Of a stretch of DNA of 42,615 nucleotides, positions 1-8,315 are shown one piece after another. How positions within the stretch are numbered: position 1 is the first letter of the stretch; every line of letters starts with the position of its first letter. Location of the stretch: assembly GCF_004570325.1 (NCBI RefSeq), contig NZ_SPQO01000038.1, positions 1 to 42,615 of the forward strand, in the 5' to 3' direction. The translations under genes and the position numbers were made by a program. The notes under the pieces were generated by a model. The model did no database searches and was not told where the DNA came from. It saw nothing but the letters and a program-made list of their open reading frames with translations. This stretch comes from Mycobacterium sp. PS03-16 (GTDB lineage Bacteria; Actinomycetota; Actinomycetes; Mycobacteriales; Mycobacteriaceae).

Positions 1-978
1 TGCCGGCGGTGCGGGCGGAGCCACACCGGCAGCAGGCTCGACGACTGCGGCCGGCGGAGCCGGCGGCGCGGGCGGAGCCACACCGGCAGCAGGTTCAACG
101 ACAGCCGCGGGAGGGGCGGGCGGACCCGCCGGAGCACCGGCACCACCGGCCTGAGCCAACGGAGCGCCAGGAGCCGGCGGCGCGGGCGGAGCCACACCGG
201 CAGCAGGTTCAACGACAGCCGCGGGAGGGGCGGGCGGACCCGCCGGAGCACCGGCACCACCGGCCTGAGTTAACGGAGCGCCAGGAGCCGGCGGCGCGGG
301 CGGAGCCACACCGGCAGCAGGTTCAACGACAGCTGCGGGAGGGGCGGGCGGACCCCCCGGAGCACCGGCACCACCGGCCTGAGCCAACGGAGCGGCGGGA
401 GCAGGCGGCGCCGGGGGCACCGCACCGCCACCCGAACCAGCCGCCGGCACACCGGGACCACCCGGAACCGGCGGCACCACACCACCACCCGAACCAGCCG
501 CCGGCACACCCGGACCACCCGGAACCGGCGGCACCACACCACCACCCGAACCAGCCGCCGGCACACCCGGACCACCCGGAACCGGCGGTGTCACCGCACT
601 AGAGGTGTCGACCAATCCCGTCGGCGGCAGCGGAGCCCGCGGCGGAGTCGCGGTGGCGATCCCGTTCAGCGATCCGGCGGGCGGGATGCCCACCGACGGC
701 GGTGTCGCCGTGGTGATTCCGTTGGTCGAGCCGGCCGGTGGGACGCCCACCGACGGCGGCGCGACATTCGTCAGGGCAGTGTTCGCGCCCGGTAGCGCTT
801 CCGGGATGCGACCGGGAACGGTGAGCAGCTGCTGCATGATGTTGACGCACGGAACGCCCGGGCTGACCGTCACATTGGGATCGGCGATCGCCGACGTGGG
901 ATTGAAGAGCTGAACGGCCCAGCACGCCCCTGCGGTGGCAAGGGCGGTGACGCCCAAACGATGTGTGGTCCGCGACAT
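1..978 (-). CDS. Secreted Pro/Ala/Gly-rich repeat protein, partial (C-terminus beyond the left edge)
   Basis: The frame is open from the ATG at 976-978 through base 1 (326 codons) with no stop, so the gene leaves the window. GAGGG lies about four bases before the ATG. The N-terminus reads as a Sec signal peptide: MSRTTHRLGV, a hydrophobic core, then a cleavage-like AIA-DP around residues 31-34. A short non-repetitive head with one Cys (about residue 44) follows. From about residue 72 the chain consists of 19-residue modules: two of PPSVGVPPAGS type, three of PPVPGGPGVPAAGSGGG type, then 38-residue double modules with PPAPPAAVVEPAAGVA. No catalytic domain is visible. It is probably a cell-wall-spanning or surface protein; this is inference. 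I do not recognise a named family. The frames on the other strand here have no family resemblance. Confidence 0.8.
   Translation of the reverse strand, partial: MSRTTHRLGVTALATAGACWAVQLFNPTSAIADPNVTVSPGVPCVNIMQQLLTVPGRIPEALPGANTALTNVAPPSVGVPPAGSTNGITTATPPSVGIPPAGSLNGIATATPPRAPLPPTGLVDTSSAVTPPVPGGPGVPAAGSGGGVVPPVPGGPGVPAAGSGGGVVPPVPGGPGVPAAGSGGGAVPPAPPAPAAPLAQAGGAGAPGGPPAPPAAVVEPAAGVAPPAPPAPGAPLTQAGGAGAPAGPPAPPAAVVEPAAGVAPPAPPAPGAPLAQAGGAGAPAGPPAPPAAVVEPAAGVAPPAPPAPPAAVVEPAAGVAPPAPPA
14..412. repeat. 114-bp tandem repeats inside the secreted protein gene
   Basis: Near-identical units start at 71, 185 and 299, each 114 bp (38 codons), and a 57-bp half unit starts at 14. The unit boundary is recognisable by GGCGGAGCCACACCGG. 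Units differ by only a few bases, for example ctgagcc versus ctgagtt and acccgcc versus accccccc, so the array is recent or is being homogenised. The period is a multiple of three, so copy-number change keeps the frame. Confidence 0.9.
431..595. repeat. 57-bp tandem repeats inside the secreted protein gene
   Basis: Three nearly identical 57-bp units begin at 431, 488 and 545, each starting CCCGAACCAGCCGCCGGCAC. They encode the module PPVPGGPGVPAAGSGGGVV (19 residues). A more diverged pair with the same 57-bp period lies further upstream in the gene: caccgacggcgg recurs at 691 and 748. The 57-bp unit is exactly half of the neighbouring 114-bp unit. Confidence 0.9.
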
Positions 979-1043
979 GTTCCCTCGATCTCTGTGCGCT
1001 GCCTGTGACGCCTGTGCGTCGGGAGGAACGTATGCCGGGACAG

Positions 1044-1067
1044 CGAATTGGCCGCTGCGACAATTCG
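1044..1067. promoter_or_regulatory. Inverted repeat CGAATTG-N10-CAATTCG, possible operator
   Basis: A perfect 7-bp inverted repeat (1044-1050 and 1061-1067) has a centre-to-centre spacing of 17 bp. It sits about 65-90 bases upstream of the secreted repeat protein start, in the least GC-rich part of the intergenic region. The symmetry and spacing suit a dimeric repressor. I cannot name the regulator. Confidence 0.35.
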
Positions 1068-1512
1068 GCGTTTACCGAACTGTTGCGAATGCGAGGTATT
1101 TCAGTGACAGAGCCGCGTAGGCCCTGCTTGAGCGGATTTCTTTCGCCTTGCGAAGGAGACATCTCGGCATCATCGGAACGTCACGTCGCGGTTCCCGAAA
1201 TCCTCAGCAACGTGCACTACGCAAACCATCGGCAGAACCGGTGACCGGTGACGTGCACGGCGTGCTGAGTGCCCGCGCATGCGGACCGCCGCAGAAGATT
1301 GCGCCGCATCGACACTGAAGACGTTGACCCACAACGACTCCACCACGTCGACCGCTTGGGCGAGGCTCAGCAGTCAAGCATCGGAGCCGTCGACTTCACC
1401 TCCACGCGCGCGCTCGACGGCAGCGCCCGCACCTCGGCGCACTCGTTACGAACACCGTGCGCCTGTCGCCGCGCGCCCAGCGCCTGACCGCGGTCGGCTG
1501 AGCGACGGCGCG

Positions 1513-1534
1513 CCGGACCGGGACACCGGTCCGG
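1513..1534. promoter_or_regulatory. Dyad CCGGACCGG-N4-CCGGTCCGG at the mgtC promoter
   Basis: A perfect 9-bp inverted repeat (1513-1521 and 1526-1534, loop GACA) covers the place where the mgtC -35 box should be (about 1518-1523). The mgtC mRNA appears to begin at its start codon, so this dyad would not be transcribed from that promoter. A DNA operator is therefore more likely than an RNA hairpin. Confidence 0.4.
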
Positions 1535-1540
1535 TGCGTT

Positions 1541-1546
1541 TACGTT
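1541..1546 (+). promoter_or_regulatory. -10 box TACGTT, leaderless promoter of mgtC
   Basis: TACGTT is followed by exactly six bases and then ATG at 1553, the spacing expected if transcription starts at the A of the start codon. Confidence 0.55.
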
Positions 1547-1552
1547 GTCGGA

Positions 1553-2290
1553 ATGGACCTCTGGCTGGCAGCCGATCCCGCGTTCTTCGGCGGCCCCGGA
1601 CAGGGTCCGCGCCAGCTCATCGAGCTGTTCGTCGCCTTCGGGCTCACCGCGCTGATCGGCCTGGAACGCGAGATTCAGGGTAAGAGCGCAGGCCTGCGCA
1701 CCCAGACCATCGTCGGCACCGCCGCGGCCCTGATCCTGCTGGTGAGCAAGTACGGCTTCAGCGACGTACTGGCCGCGGGGACCGTCGAGGTCGACCCGTC
1801 ACGCGTGGCGGCCCAAATCGTGTCGGGCATCGGGTTTCTCGGCGCCGGCATCATCATCTTCCGGCGAGGGTCGGTGCACGGACTGACCACCGCGGCCGCG
1901 GTGTGGGAGTCCGCGGCGATCGGGATGGCCGCAGGCGCCGGGTTGTTGCTGCTGGCGTGCACGGTCACCGCGATGCACTTCGTCATCGTGCTCGGCTTCA
2001 TGCCGTTGGCGCGGCGCCTCAACGCCCGGCTCAGCGGATCGGTGCGTCTGCACATCACCTACCGGGAAGGCCAGGGTGTACTGACCCGGCTGTTGCAGGC
2101 CTGCGAGCGGCGCGGGTGGCAGCTGGCCGAACTGGCCGCCGACGCGCCGGGCGAGCCGCTGGGCGCCGGCCCGGGGCAGACCGGGGTGATGCTGACCTTG
2201 GCCGGTGACCGCATCTTGAGCGCGCCGACGGTGCTGGCGACCATCGACGGCGTCACCGCGATCCGTCAGCTCGACGACGATCCCGACTGA
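1553..2290 (+). CDS. mgtC: MgtC/SapB family membrane protein
   Basis: 245 residues. The N-terminal two thirds is the MgtC membrane domain. It carries the family signature GLEREIQGKSAGLRTQ at about residues 34-49, then IVSGIGFLGAGII (about 90-102) and LTTAAAVWESAAIGMAAG (about 111-128). The C-terminal part from about residue 165 is a soluble ACT-like tail, as in longer MgtC proteins. MgtC proteins are linked to growth in low magnesium and, in pathogens, to survival in macrophages, partly through the F-type ATP synthase; the role here is inferred from the family. The ATG start is fixed by a -10 box six bases upstream. The gene converges on the MFS gene and ends in a shared hairpin. Confidence 0.85.
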   Translation: MDLWLAADPAFFGGPGQGPRQLIELFVAFGLTALIGLEREIQGKSAGLRTQTIVGTAAALILLVSKYGFSDVLAAGTVEVDPSRVAAQIVSGIGFLGAGIIIFRRGSVHGLTTAAAVWESAAIGMAAGAGLLLLACTVTAMHFVIVLGFMPLARRLNARLSGSVRLHITYREGQGVLTRLLQACERRGWQLAELAADAPGEPLGAGPGQTGVMLTLAGDRILSAPTVLATIDGVTAIRQLDDDPD

Positions 2291-2306
2291 CGCCGCTCAG
2301 TCGGGA
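2281..2306. terminator. Bidirectional hairpin built from the stop codons of mgtC and the MFS gene
   Basis: TCCCGACTGA (2281-2290) and TCAGTCGGGA (2297-2306) form a perfect 10-bp stem with a six-base loop. The mgtC stop is 2288-2290 and the MFS stop on the other strand is 2297-2299, so the stem consists of the last coding codons and stop codons of both genes. It could terminate both convergent transcripts. No long T-run follows, as is common in mycobacteria. Confidence 0.6.
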
Positions 2307-3694
2307 TGGCGTCCGGCGCGGTACGACGCCACGACACCGACCGCGACGAACGCGGCGAACACCGCGAACAGCCAGCGGGCGGCCGTCGCGCTGCCGTCGT
2401 CGGTCATGTTGACCACCACGCCGGCCAGGCCGGCGCCGAAGGCCCCGCAGATCAGCTGCACCGTGTTGATCGCCGCCGCGGCGGCCGGCCCCTCGGCCGG
2501 GTCCCCGACCCGGCTCATCGCCCACGCGGACAGGTGCGGCCAGGCGACGCCGATCCCGGTGCCGGTGAGCAACAGCCCGACCGCCCACAGCGCGGTCCAC
2601 GCGGGCGACATCTCGTCACGTAAGGCCACCACTCCCAGCGCCAGCCCGGTGGCCATCACCAGCGGAGCGGCCGCGACGGTGCGCACGATGACGCGGGTGC
2701 GGCGCAGCGAGGCGCTGCTGATCTCGCCGCCCGTCCAGCCGACCGACAGCACCGCCCCGAAGAATCCGGCGACCACCGGCGCCAGCCCGGCGAGGCGCTG
2801 ACCGAACAGCGGCACGTACATGTCGACCATGGTGGCCGCCATCAGCAGGCCCAAGGTGACGTAGATCCACTTCAGCGGCCCGGACGAGAACGTGCTGGGC
2901 GGCAGCACCGCCGCACCGGCCCGCCGGTCGGCGTAGACGAACACCATCACGATCAGCGCGCCCAACGCCAGCAGGGCCGCGGTGGCGCGCGCATCGTGCG
3001 GCACCCCGGCCGAGCTGACCACCAGCGCCGCCGCGCCGAGCAACAGCAGCGACCGCAGCGGGATGCGCACCCGCTGGGCCGCCACGGCACCGGACTCCCG
3101 GCCCGGCAGCGCGAACGGCACCAGCACCGCCATCGCGAGGGTCAGCACGACCAGCACCCCGAAAGCCCAACGCCACGAACCGAATTGGGCGAACAGGCCG
3201 CCGGCGGAGGGGCCGACGAGCGTGCCCACCCCCCACATCGCCGACACCAGCGCCGAGGCGCGGGTCCACAGGTGCCTCGGCAGCGCGGTGTTGATCACGG
3301 CGTAGCCCAGCCCAGCGAGCAGTCCCCCGGCGGCGCCCTGCACCGTGCGCCCGGCCAGCAGGAGCTCCATCGACGGCGCCAGCGCGCAGCCGAGGCTGCC
3401 GGCCCCGAACACGGTCAGCCCGCCCAGGTACGCCGTCCGCGCGCCGAGGCGCATCAGCAGCGGGTGCACGGTGGTGGCGGCGACCACGGAGGCGACCAGG
3501 TACACCGTCGTCACCCAGGCGTAGAACCGGTGACCGCCGATGTCGGCCACCGCGCTGGGCATCAGGCTGATGGTGAGGAACTCGTTGGTCGCGTACAGCG
3601 CGACGCCGCCGGCAAGCACCGTGGAGGCACCGAGGTGCCGGGGCCCCAGCAGGTCGCGCCAGGCGCCCGGGGTGACGGTCGCGGTTTCAGTCAC
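2297..3694 (-). CDS. MFS drug/metabolite exporter (Rv1634-like)
   Basis: 465 residues, many hydrophobic segments, and the overall pattern of a 14-helix drug/proton antiporter of the major facilitator superfamily. An N-terminal helix region holds FLTISLMPSAVADIGG, and a loop with LMRLGARTAYLGG resembles the conserved loop after helix 2. It should export small hydrophobic compounds using the proton gradient; the substrate is unknown. It lies beside uvrB as Rv1634 does in M. tuberculosis. The GTG start at 3694 is chosen because a -10 box ends exactly six bases upstream. The promoter has a MerR-family layout, which suggests induction by a small molecule or redox signal. Confidence 0.8.
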   Translation of the reverse strand: MTETATVTPGAWRDLLGPRHLGASTVLAGGVALYATNEFLTISLMPSAVADIGGHRFYAWVTTVYLVASVVAATTVHPLLMRLGARTAYLGGLTVFGAGSLGCALAPSMELLLAGRTVQGAAGGLLAGLGYAVINTALPRHLWTRASALVSAMWGVGTLVGPSAGGLFAQFGSWRWAFGVLVVLTLAMAVLVPFALPGRESGAVAAQRVRIPLRSLLLLGAAALVVSSAGVPHDARATAALLALGALIVMVFVYADRRAGAAVLPPSTFSSGPLKWIYVTLGLLMAATMVDMYVPLFGQRLAGLAPVVAGFFGAVLSVGWTGGEISSASLRRTRVIVRTVAAAPLVMATGLALGVVALRDEMSPAWTALWAVGLLLTGTGIGVAWPHLSAWAMSRVGDPAEGPAAAAAINTVQLICGAFGAGLAGVVVNMTDDGSATAARWLFAVFAAFVAVGVVASYRAGRHPD

Positions 3695-3700
3695 CCGCTC

Positions 3701-3731
3701 ACGCTAGGAGCTCAACTCCGGTTGAGGTCAA
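3701..3731 (-). promoter_or_regulatory. MerR/SoxR-type promoter-operator of the MFS gene
   Basis: Read on the minus strand: -35 TTGACC (3726-3731), a 19-bp spacer (3707-3725), -10 TAGCGT (3701-3706), six bases, then the GTG start. The dyad CTCAAC-CGGA-GTTGAG (3711-3726) lies almost entirely within the spacer, with its outermost base shared with the -35 box. An overlong 19-bp spacer holding a dyad is the hallmark of promoters activated by MerR-family regulators. The half-sites read CCTCAA-N6-TTGAGC, close to the SoxR box CCTCAA-N6-TTGAGG. No MerR-type gene lies in the window, so the regulator would act in trans. Confidence 0.6.
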
Positions 3732-3738
3732 GCGCCGG

Positions 3739-5898
<2,160 letters not shown>

Positions 5899-5904
5899 GT
5901 TCAC

Positions 5905-5927
5905 AGGGTAGAACCAGGCACCGACAC
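5905..5927 (-). promoter_or_regulatory. RecA-independent damage promoter (PafBC type) of uvrB
   Basis: On the minus strand: GTGTCGGTG (5919-5927), an 8-base spacer (5911-5918), then TACCCT (5905-5910), then six bases to the uvrB ATG. The published RecA-NDp consensus in mycobacteria is TTGTCRGTG-N8-TANNNT. Only the first base differs. The position predicts a leaderless uvrB mRNA induced by PafBC. I see no LexA-type palindrome nearby. Confidence 0.75.
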
Positions 5928-5952
5928 GGTCTTGTTCCCGGACTCCTATGCT

Positions 5953-6465
5953 GTGACCATCCACGCGCCCAAGCACGAGACCTTCGACCTCACCGCCCGC
6001 ACGAACACCGACCCCAAGGGCATCGTGCGGGCCGTCGACGTCTACACCGTCGAACCGTGGGGCCTGTACATGGCCCGGCCGACCCCCGGCCGGGCACAGT
6101 TCCACTATCTCGAATCGTGGCTGCTGCCGTCGCTGAACCTGCGGGCCACGGTCTTCCACTTCAACCCGGGCCACGAGCGCGACCAGGACTTCTACCTCGA
6201 CGTCGGGCGGTACACACCGGGCCCGCAGCGCTGGGTGGCCGAGGACCACTACCTCGACCTGACGGTCCGGACCGGCATCGGGGTCGAGCTGTGTGACGTC
6301 GACGAACTGCTGACCGCGGTCCGGCACAACCTGCTGACCCCGGAGGTCGGTGAGCAGGCGGTGCAGACCGCCGCGGCCGCGATCGACGGCCTCGCCCGGC
6401 ACGGCTACGACCTACACCGCTGGCTGGCTGGCAACGGCATGGCTCTCGTGTGGCGAACATTGTAA
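5953..6465 (+). CDS. DUF402 family protein (Rv1632c-like)
   Basis: 170 residues from the GTG at 5953. The chain has the DUF402 pattern: an aromatic-rich strand region WGLYMARPTPGRAQFHYLESW (about residues 36-56), FHFNPGHERDQDFYLDVG, then YLDLTVRTGIGVELCDVDEL with the acidic residues typical of the family. Some DUF402 proteins are nucleotide diphosphatases; others have no known substrate. It is divergent from uvrB with 54 bp between the starts, and a small secreted-protein gene follows 11 bp downstream, so the two rightward genes probably form an operon. The start is uncertain: the upstream frame is open and I see no strong ribosome binding site. Confidence 0.75.
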   Translation: MTIHAPKHETFDLTARTNTDPKGIVRAVDVYTVEPWGLYMARPTPGRAQFHYLESWLLPSLNLRATVFHFNPGHERDQDFYLDVGRYTPGPQRWVAEDHYLDLTVRTGIGVELCDVDELLTAVRHNLLTPEVGEQAVQTAAAAIDGLARHGYDLHRWLAGNGMALVWRTL

Positions 6466-6476
6466 GGTCACCTATC

Positions 6477-7016
6477 ATGAGCCCTGTGAAGCGCGGATAC
6501 GCCGCAGGTGCCGCGGCAGCGGTCATGATCGGTGCCTCGCAGTTAAGTCCGGCCGTCGCCGTCGCCGAACCGGTGGACCCGCCGCAGCCGGTGATCCAGG
6601 AGCCGGCCGGCCCCGTGGTGCTGCACAACATCGTCTACCGCGCGCGGATCGACGGGGTCTCCCGCGGGGCGACGATCAGCTACGCCGCCGAAGGCGATCA
6701 GACGCAGACCGCCAATCCCACGATGGTGCCCGGCCGGGTGTTCGAGGCCAACACCGTGCTGCCCGAGTCCGGCGTCGCGAACATGCGCGTGGCCATCGAG
6801 TGGCCGTACTCGGCGAACCTGCACTGCGAGATCCTGGTCGACGATCAGGTGGTGGCCCAGGCCGACGACTTCATCGCCCCACGGGTGCTGCCGCAGCGCG
6901 ACGACCCGGACTACGGCGCCATCGTCTGCGAGGCACCGGTGAGCGGTGTGCAGAACATGCTGCCGGCGGATGCCGCCGCCCCGCCGCCCGATTCGAACGC
7001 ACCGCCGCTGCCCTGA
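6477..7016 (+). CDS. Small secreted protein with MmpS-like C-terminal domain
   Basis: 179 residues from the ATG at 6477; AAGG lies about nine bases upstream and overlaps the stop codon of the preceding gene. Residues 1-32 are a signal peptide (MSPVKRGYAAG, an Ala-rich core, AVAVA-EP). The mature part runs VYRARIDGVSRGATISYAAEG ... MRVAIEW ... LHCEILVDDQVVAQADDF ... IVCEAP. The pattern of beta strands, a V(D)D turn and two Cys resembles the extracytoplasmic domain of MmpS proteins, which partner MmpL transporters. No MmpL gene is adjacent and the protein looks cleaved rather than membrane-anchored. It ends in a Pro/Ala-rich tail. The MmpS comparison is by eye; otherwise its function is unknown. 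Confidence 0.65.
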   Translation: MSPVKRGYAAGAAAAVMIGASQLSPAVAVAEPVDPPQPVIQEPAGPVVLHNIVYRARIDGVSRGATISYAAEGDQTQTANPTMVPGRVFEANTVLPESGVANMRVAIEWPYSANLHCEILVDDQVVAQADDFIAPRVLPQRDDPDYGAIVCEAPVSGVQNMLPADAAAPPPDSNAPPLP

Positions 7017-7027
7017 CCGGTCAGGGC
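7010..7027. terminator. Palindromic hairpin joining the ends of the secreted protein gene and coaE
   Basis: GCCCTGACC-GGTCAGGGC is a perfect 18-bp palindrome. The stop codon of the rightward gene (7014-7016) and that of leftward coaE (7021-7023) both lie inside it. As RNA it gives a 7-bp stem with a CCGG loop. It may serve both convergent genes. Confidence 0.5.
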
Positions 7028-8232
7028 CGCCACCCCGTGGTGTCGGCCCACTCCCACGCCCGCCGGTAGGCGTCGAGAAACCACGGTTCCTTGGCCTCGG
7101 CATAGGCGCCCGTCGTGGGGGGCGCCGCCCCCGCCACGCGGCGTTTCAGCGCGAGGTAGTCGGCCTGCACGGCAGGGTTGGCGCGCAGCCACTCGACGAA
7201 CAGCAGTGCGAACTGCTGATTCGGATGGCCCTCGACCCGCAGGTGCACATTGGTCGGGCGGCCTGGATCAGCCGAGCAGTGCACCCGCTTGTGCCACAGC
7301 GACTCGTCGTCGCGGTGGTCGAACGCGGTGACCGTCGAGCGCGCGTCGGCCTTGCCGACATCGGCGGTGACCGGCCGTCGCACGTAGCCCGCAGCGGTCA
7401 AGGCGTCCCGCAGTTCGTCCGCGTCCTCGAGCGAGGCGACCGTCACCTGGACGTCGATCACGTCCTTGGCGTCCATCCCGGGCACGGCCGTCGAGCCGAT
7501 GTGGTCGATGCGCACCGCGCGGTGCCCGCAGGCGGTGCGCAACCGGGCGAGGATCCGGCCGGCCTGATCGGGCCAGGTGGCGTCGTACGGCACCAGCGCA
7601 GGCGCGGCCGCCGCCGGCTCCCCGACTCGCAGGTTGTGCGCGAACGGCAGGATCCGCTCATGCCACAGGGTCCGCGCCTGCTCGACGAGTTCTGCTGCGC
7701 TCCCGGAGTTGTCCAGCCACACATCGGCCACGGCCCGCCGCTGTTCCTCGGTGGCCTGTGCCGCGATCCTGGCCCGCGCGTCCTGCTCGCTGAACCCGCG
7801 GTATTCGATCAACCGGGCGACCCGCAGATCCTCGGCGGCGTGCACGATCACCACGAGCGGGAACATCGGCGCCATTCCCGACTCGACCAGCAGAGGGATG
7901 TCCTCGATGATCACCGCATCCGAGTGCGCGGCGTCGATCAGCTCCGACCGGCGCTTCGCGACCAGCGGATGCACGATGCCGTTGAGGGTCTGGCGCTTGT
8001 CCTCGTCGCTGAACGCGATGGCCGCCAGCGCAGGCCGGTTCAGCGCGCCGTCGGGGGTCAGGATGTCCTCACCGAACGCGTCGACCAGCTTCGCCAGCCC
8101 CTCGGTGCCCGGTTCGACGACCTCCCGCGCGATCACATCGCCGTCGACGACGATGCCGCCGAGCTCACTGAACGTCGAGGACACCGTCGATTTCCCGGCG
8201 CCGATCCCGCCGGAGAGCCCTATGCGCAGCAC
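7021..8232 (-). CDS. coaE: Dephospho-CoA kinase fused to a UPF0157/GrpB domain
   Basis: 403 residues. The N-terminal half (about 1-200) is dephospho-CoA kinase, the last step of coenzyme A synthesis: P-loop GGIGAGKS (8-15), IVVDGDVIAREVV and the RR/Q-rich lid region. The C-terminal half (about 205-390) is a UPF0157 (GrpB-like) domain of the nucleotidyltransferase fold, with DHIGSTAVPGMDAKDVIDVQV. This fusion is typical of mycobacterial CoaE, where the second domain is reported to aid folding. The GTG start at 8232 is chosen because LRIGLSGGIGAGKS needs to begin there. The gene lies downstream of rpsA in the same direction, but a strong hairpin separates them. It may have its own promoter: CAGACT sits six bases before the GTG. 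Confidence 0.95.
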   Translation of the reverse strand: MLRIGLSGGIGAGKSTVSSTFSELGGIVVDGDVIAREVVEPGTEGLAKLVDAFGEDILTPDGALNRPALAAIAFSDEDKRQTLNGIVHPLVAKRRSELIDAAHSDAVIIEDIPLLVESGMAPMFPLVVIVHAAEDLRVARLIEYRGFSEQDARARIAAQATEEQRRAVADVWLDNSGSAAELVEQARTLWHERILPFAHNLRVGEPAAAAPALVPYDATWPDQAGRILARLRTACGHRAVRIDHIGSTAVPGMDAKDVIDVQVTVASLEDADELRDALTAAGYVRRPVTADVGKADARSTVTAFDHRDDESLWHKRVHCSADPGRPTNVHLRVEGHPNQQFALLFVEWLRANPAVQADYLALKRRVAGAAPPTTGAYAEAKEPWFLDAYRRAWEWADTTGWRP

Positions 8233-8267
8233 CGGACCAGTCTGTCAGCAAGGACGCCGGAAACGGC

Positions 8268-8298
8268 GAACGCCCCGGCTCGGTGAGCCGGGGCGTTC
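8268..8298 (-). terminator. Strong intrinsic terminator after rpsA
   Basis: GAACGCCCCGGCT (8268-8280) and AGCCGGGGCGTTC (8286-8298) form a perfect 13-bp GC-rich stem with a five-base loop. It lies about 18 bases past the rpsA stop on the minus strand and before coaE. It should end most rpsA transcripts and leave only read-through or a separate promoter for coaE. Confidence 0.8.
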
Positions 8299-8315
8299 GT
8301 CGTGAACTGGACTGG

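Larger units (their letters stand above)
979..1552. other. Long intergenic region between divergent genes
   Basis: These 574 bases separate the leftward repeat-protein gene from the rightward mgtC gene. Short frames exist on both strands but none shows a recognisable family, a plausible start context or sustained codon bias. The part at 1040-1115 is less GC-rich than its surroundings and probably holds the promoter of the repeat protein gene. The part at 1500-1552 holds the mgtC promoter. I see no RNA gene. Confidence 0.5.

Noticed and set aside
14..595. CRISPR-like array
   Set aside because: The repeats are contiguous, in frame and code for a regular Pro/Gly-rich protein; there are no unique spacers and no cas genes.
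599..1162. Leftward open frame of about 187 codons overlapping the secreted repeat protein start
   Set aside because: It is out of frame with the signal peptide and 19-residue modules, is rich in Arg/His/Gln as GC-rich shadow frames are, and shows no family.
1269..1683. Small rightward frames upstream of and into mgtC
   Set aside because: They overlap each other and mgtC in other frames, have Arg-rich low-information sequences and no start signals.
5899..5952. LexA/SOS box between uvrB and the DUF402 gene
   Set aside because: Separate GAAC and GTTC half-words occur but without the symmetry or spacing of the mycobacterial SOS box. The RecA-independent promoter explains the region better.
5947..5952. 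TATGCT as a leaderless -10 for the DUF402 gene
   Set aside because: It directly touches the GTG, leaving no room for the six-base spacing, so it does not support that start.
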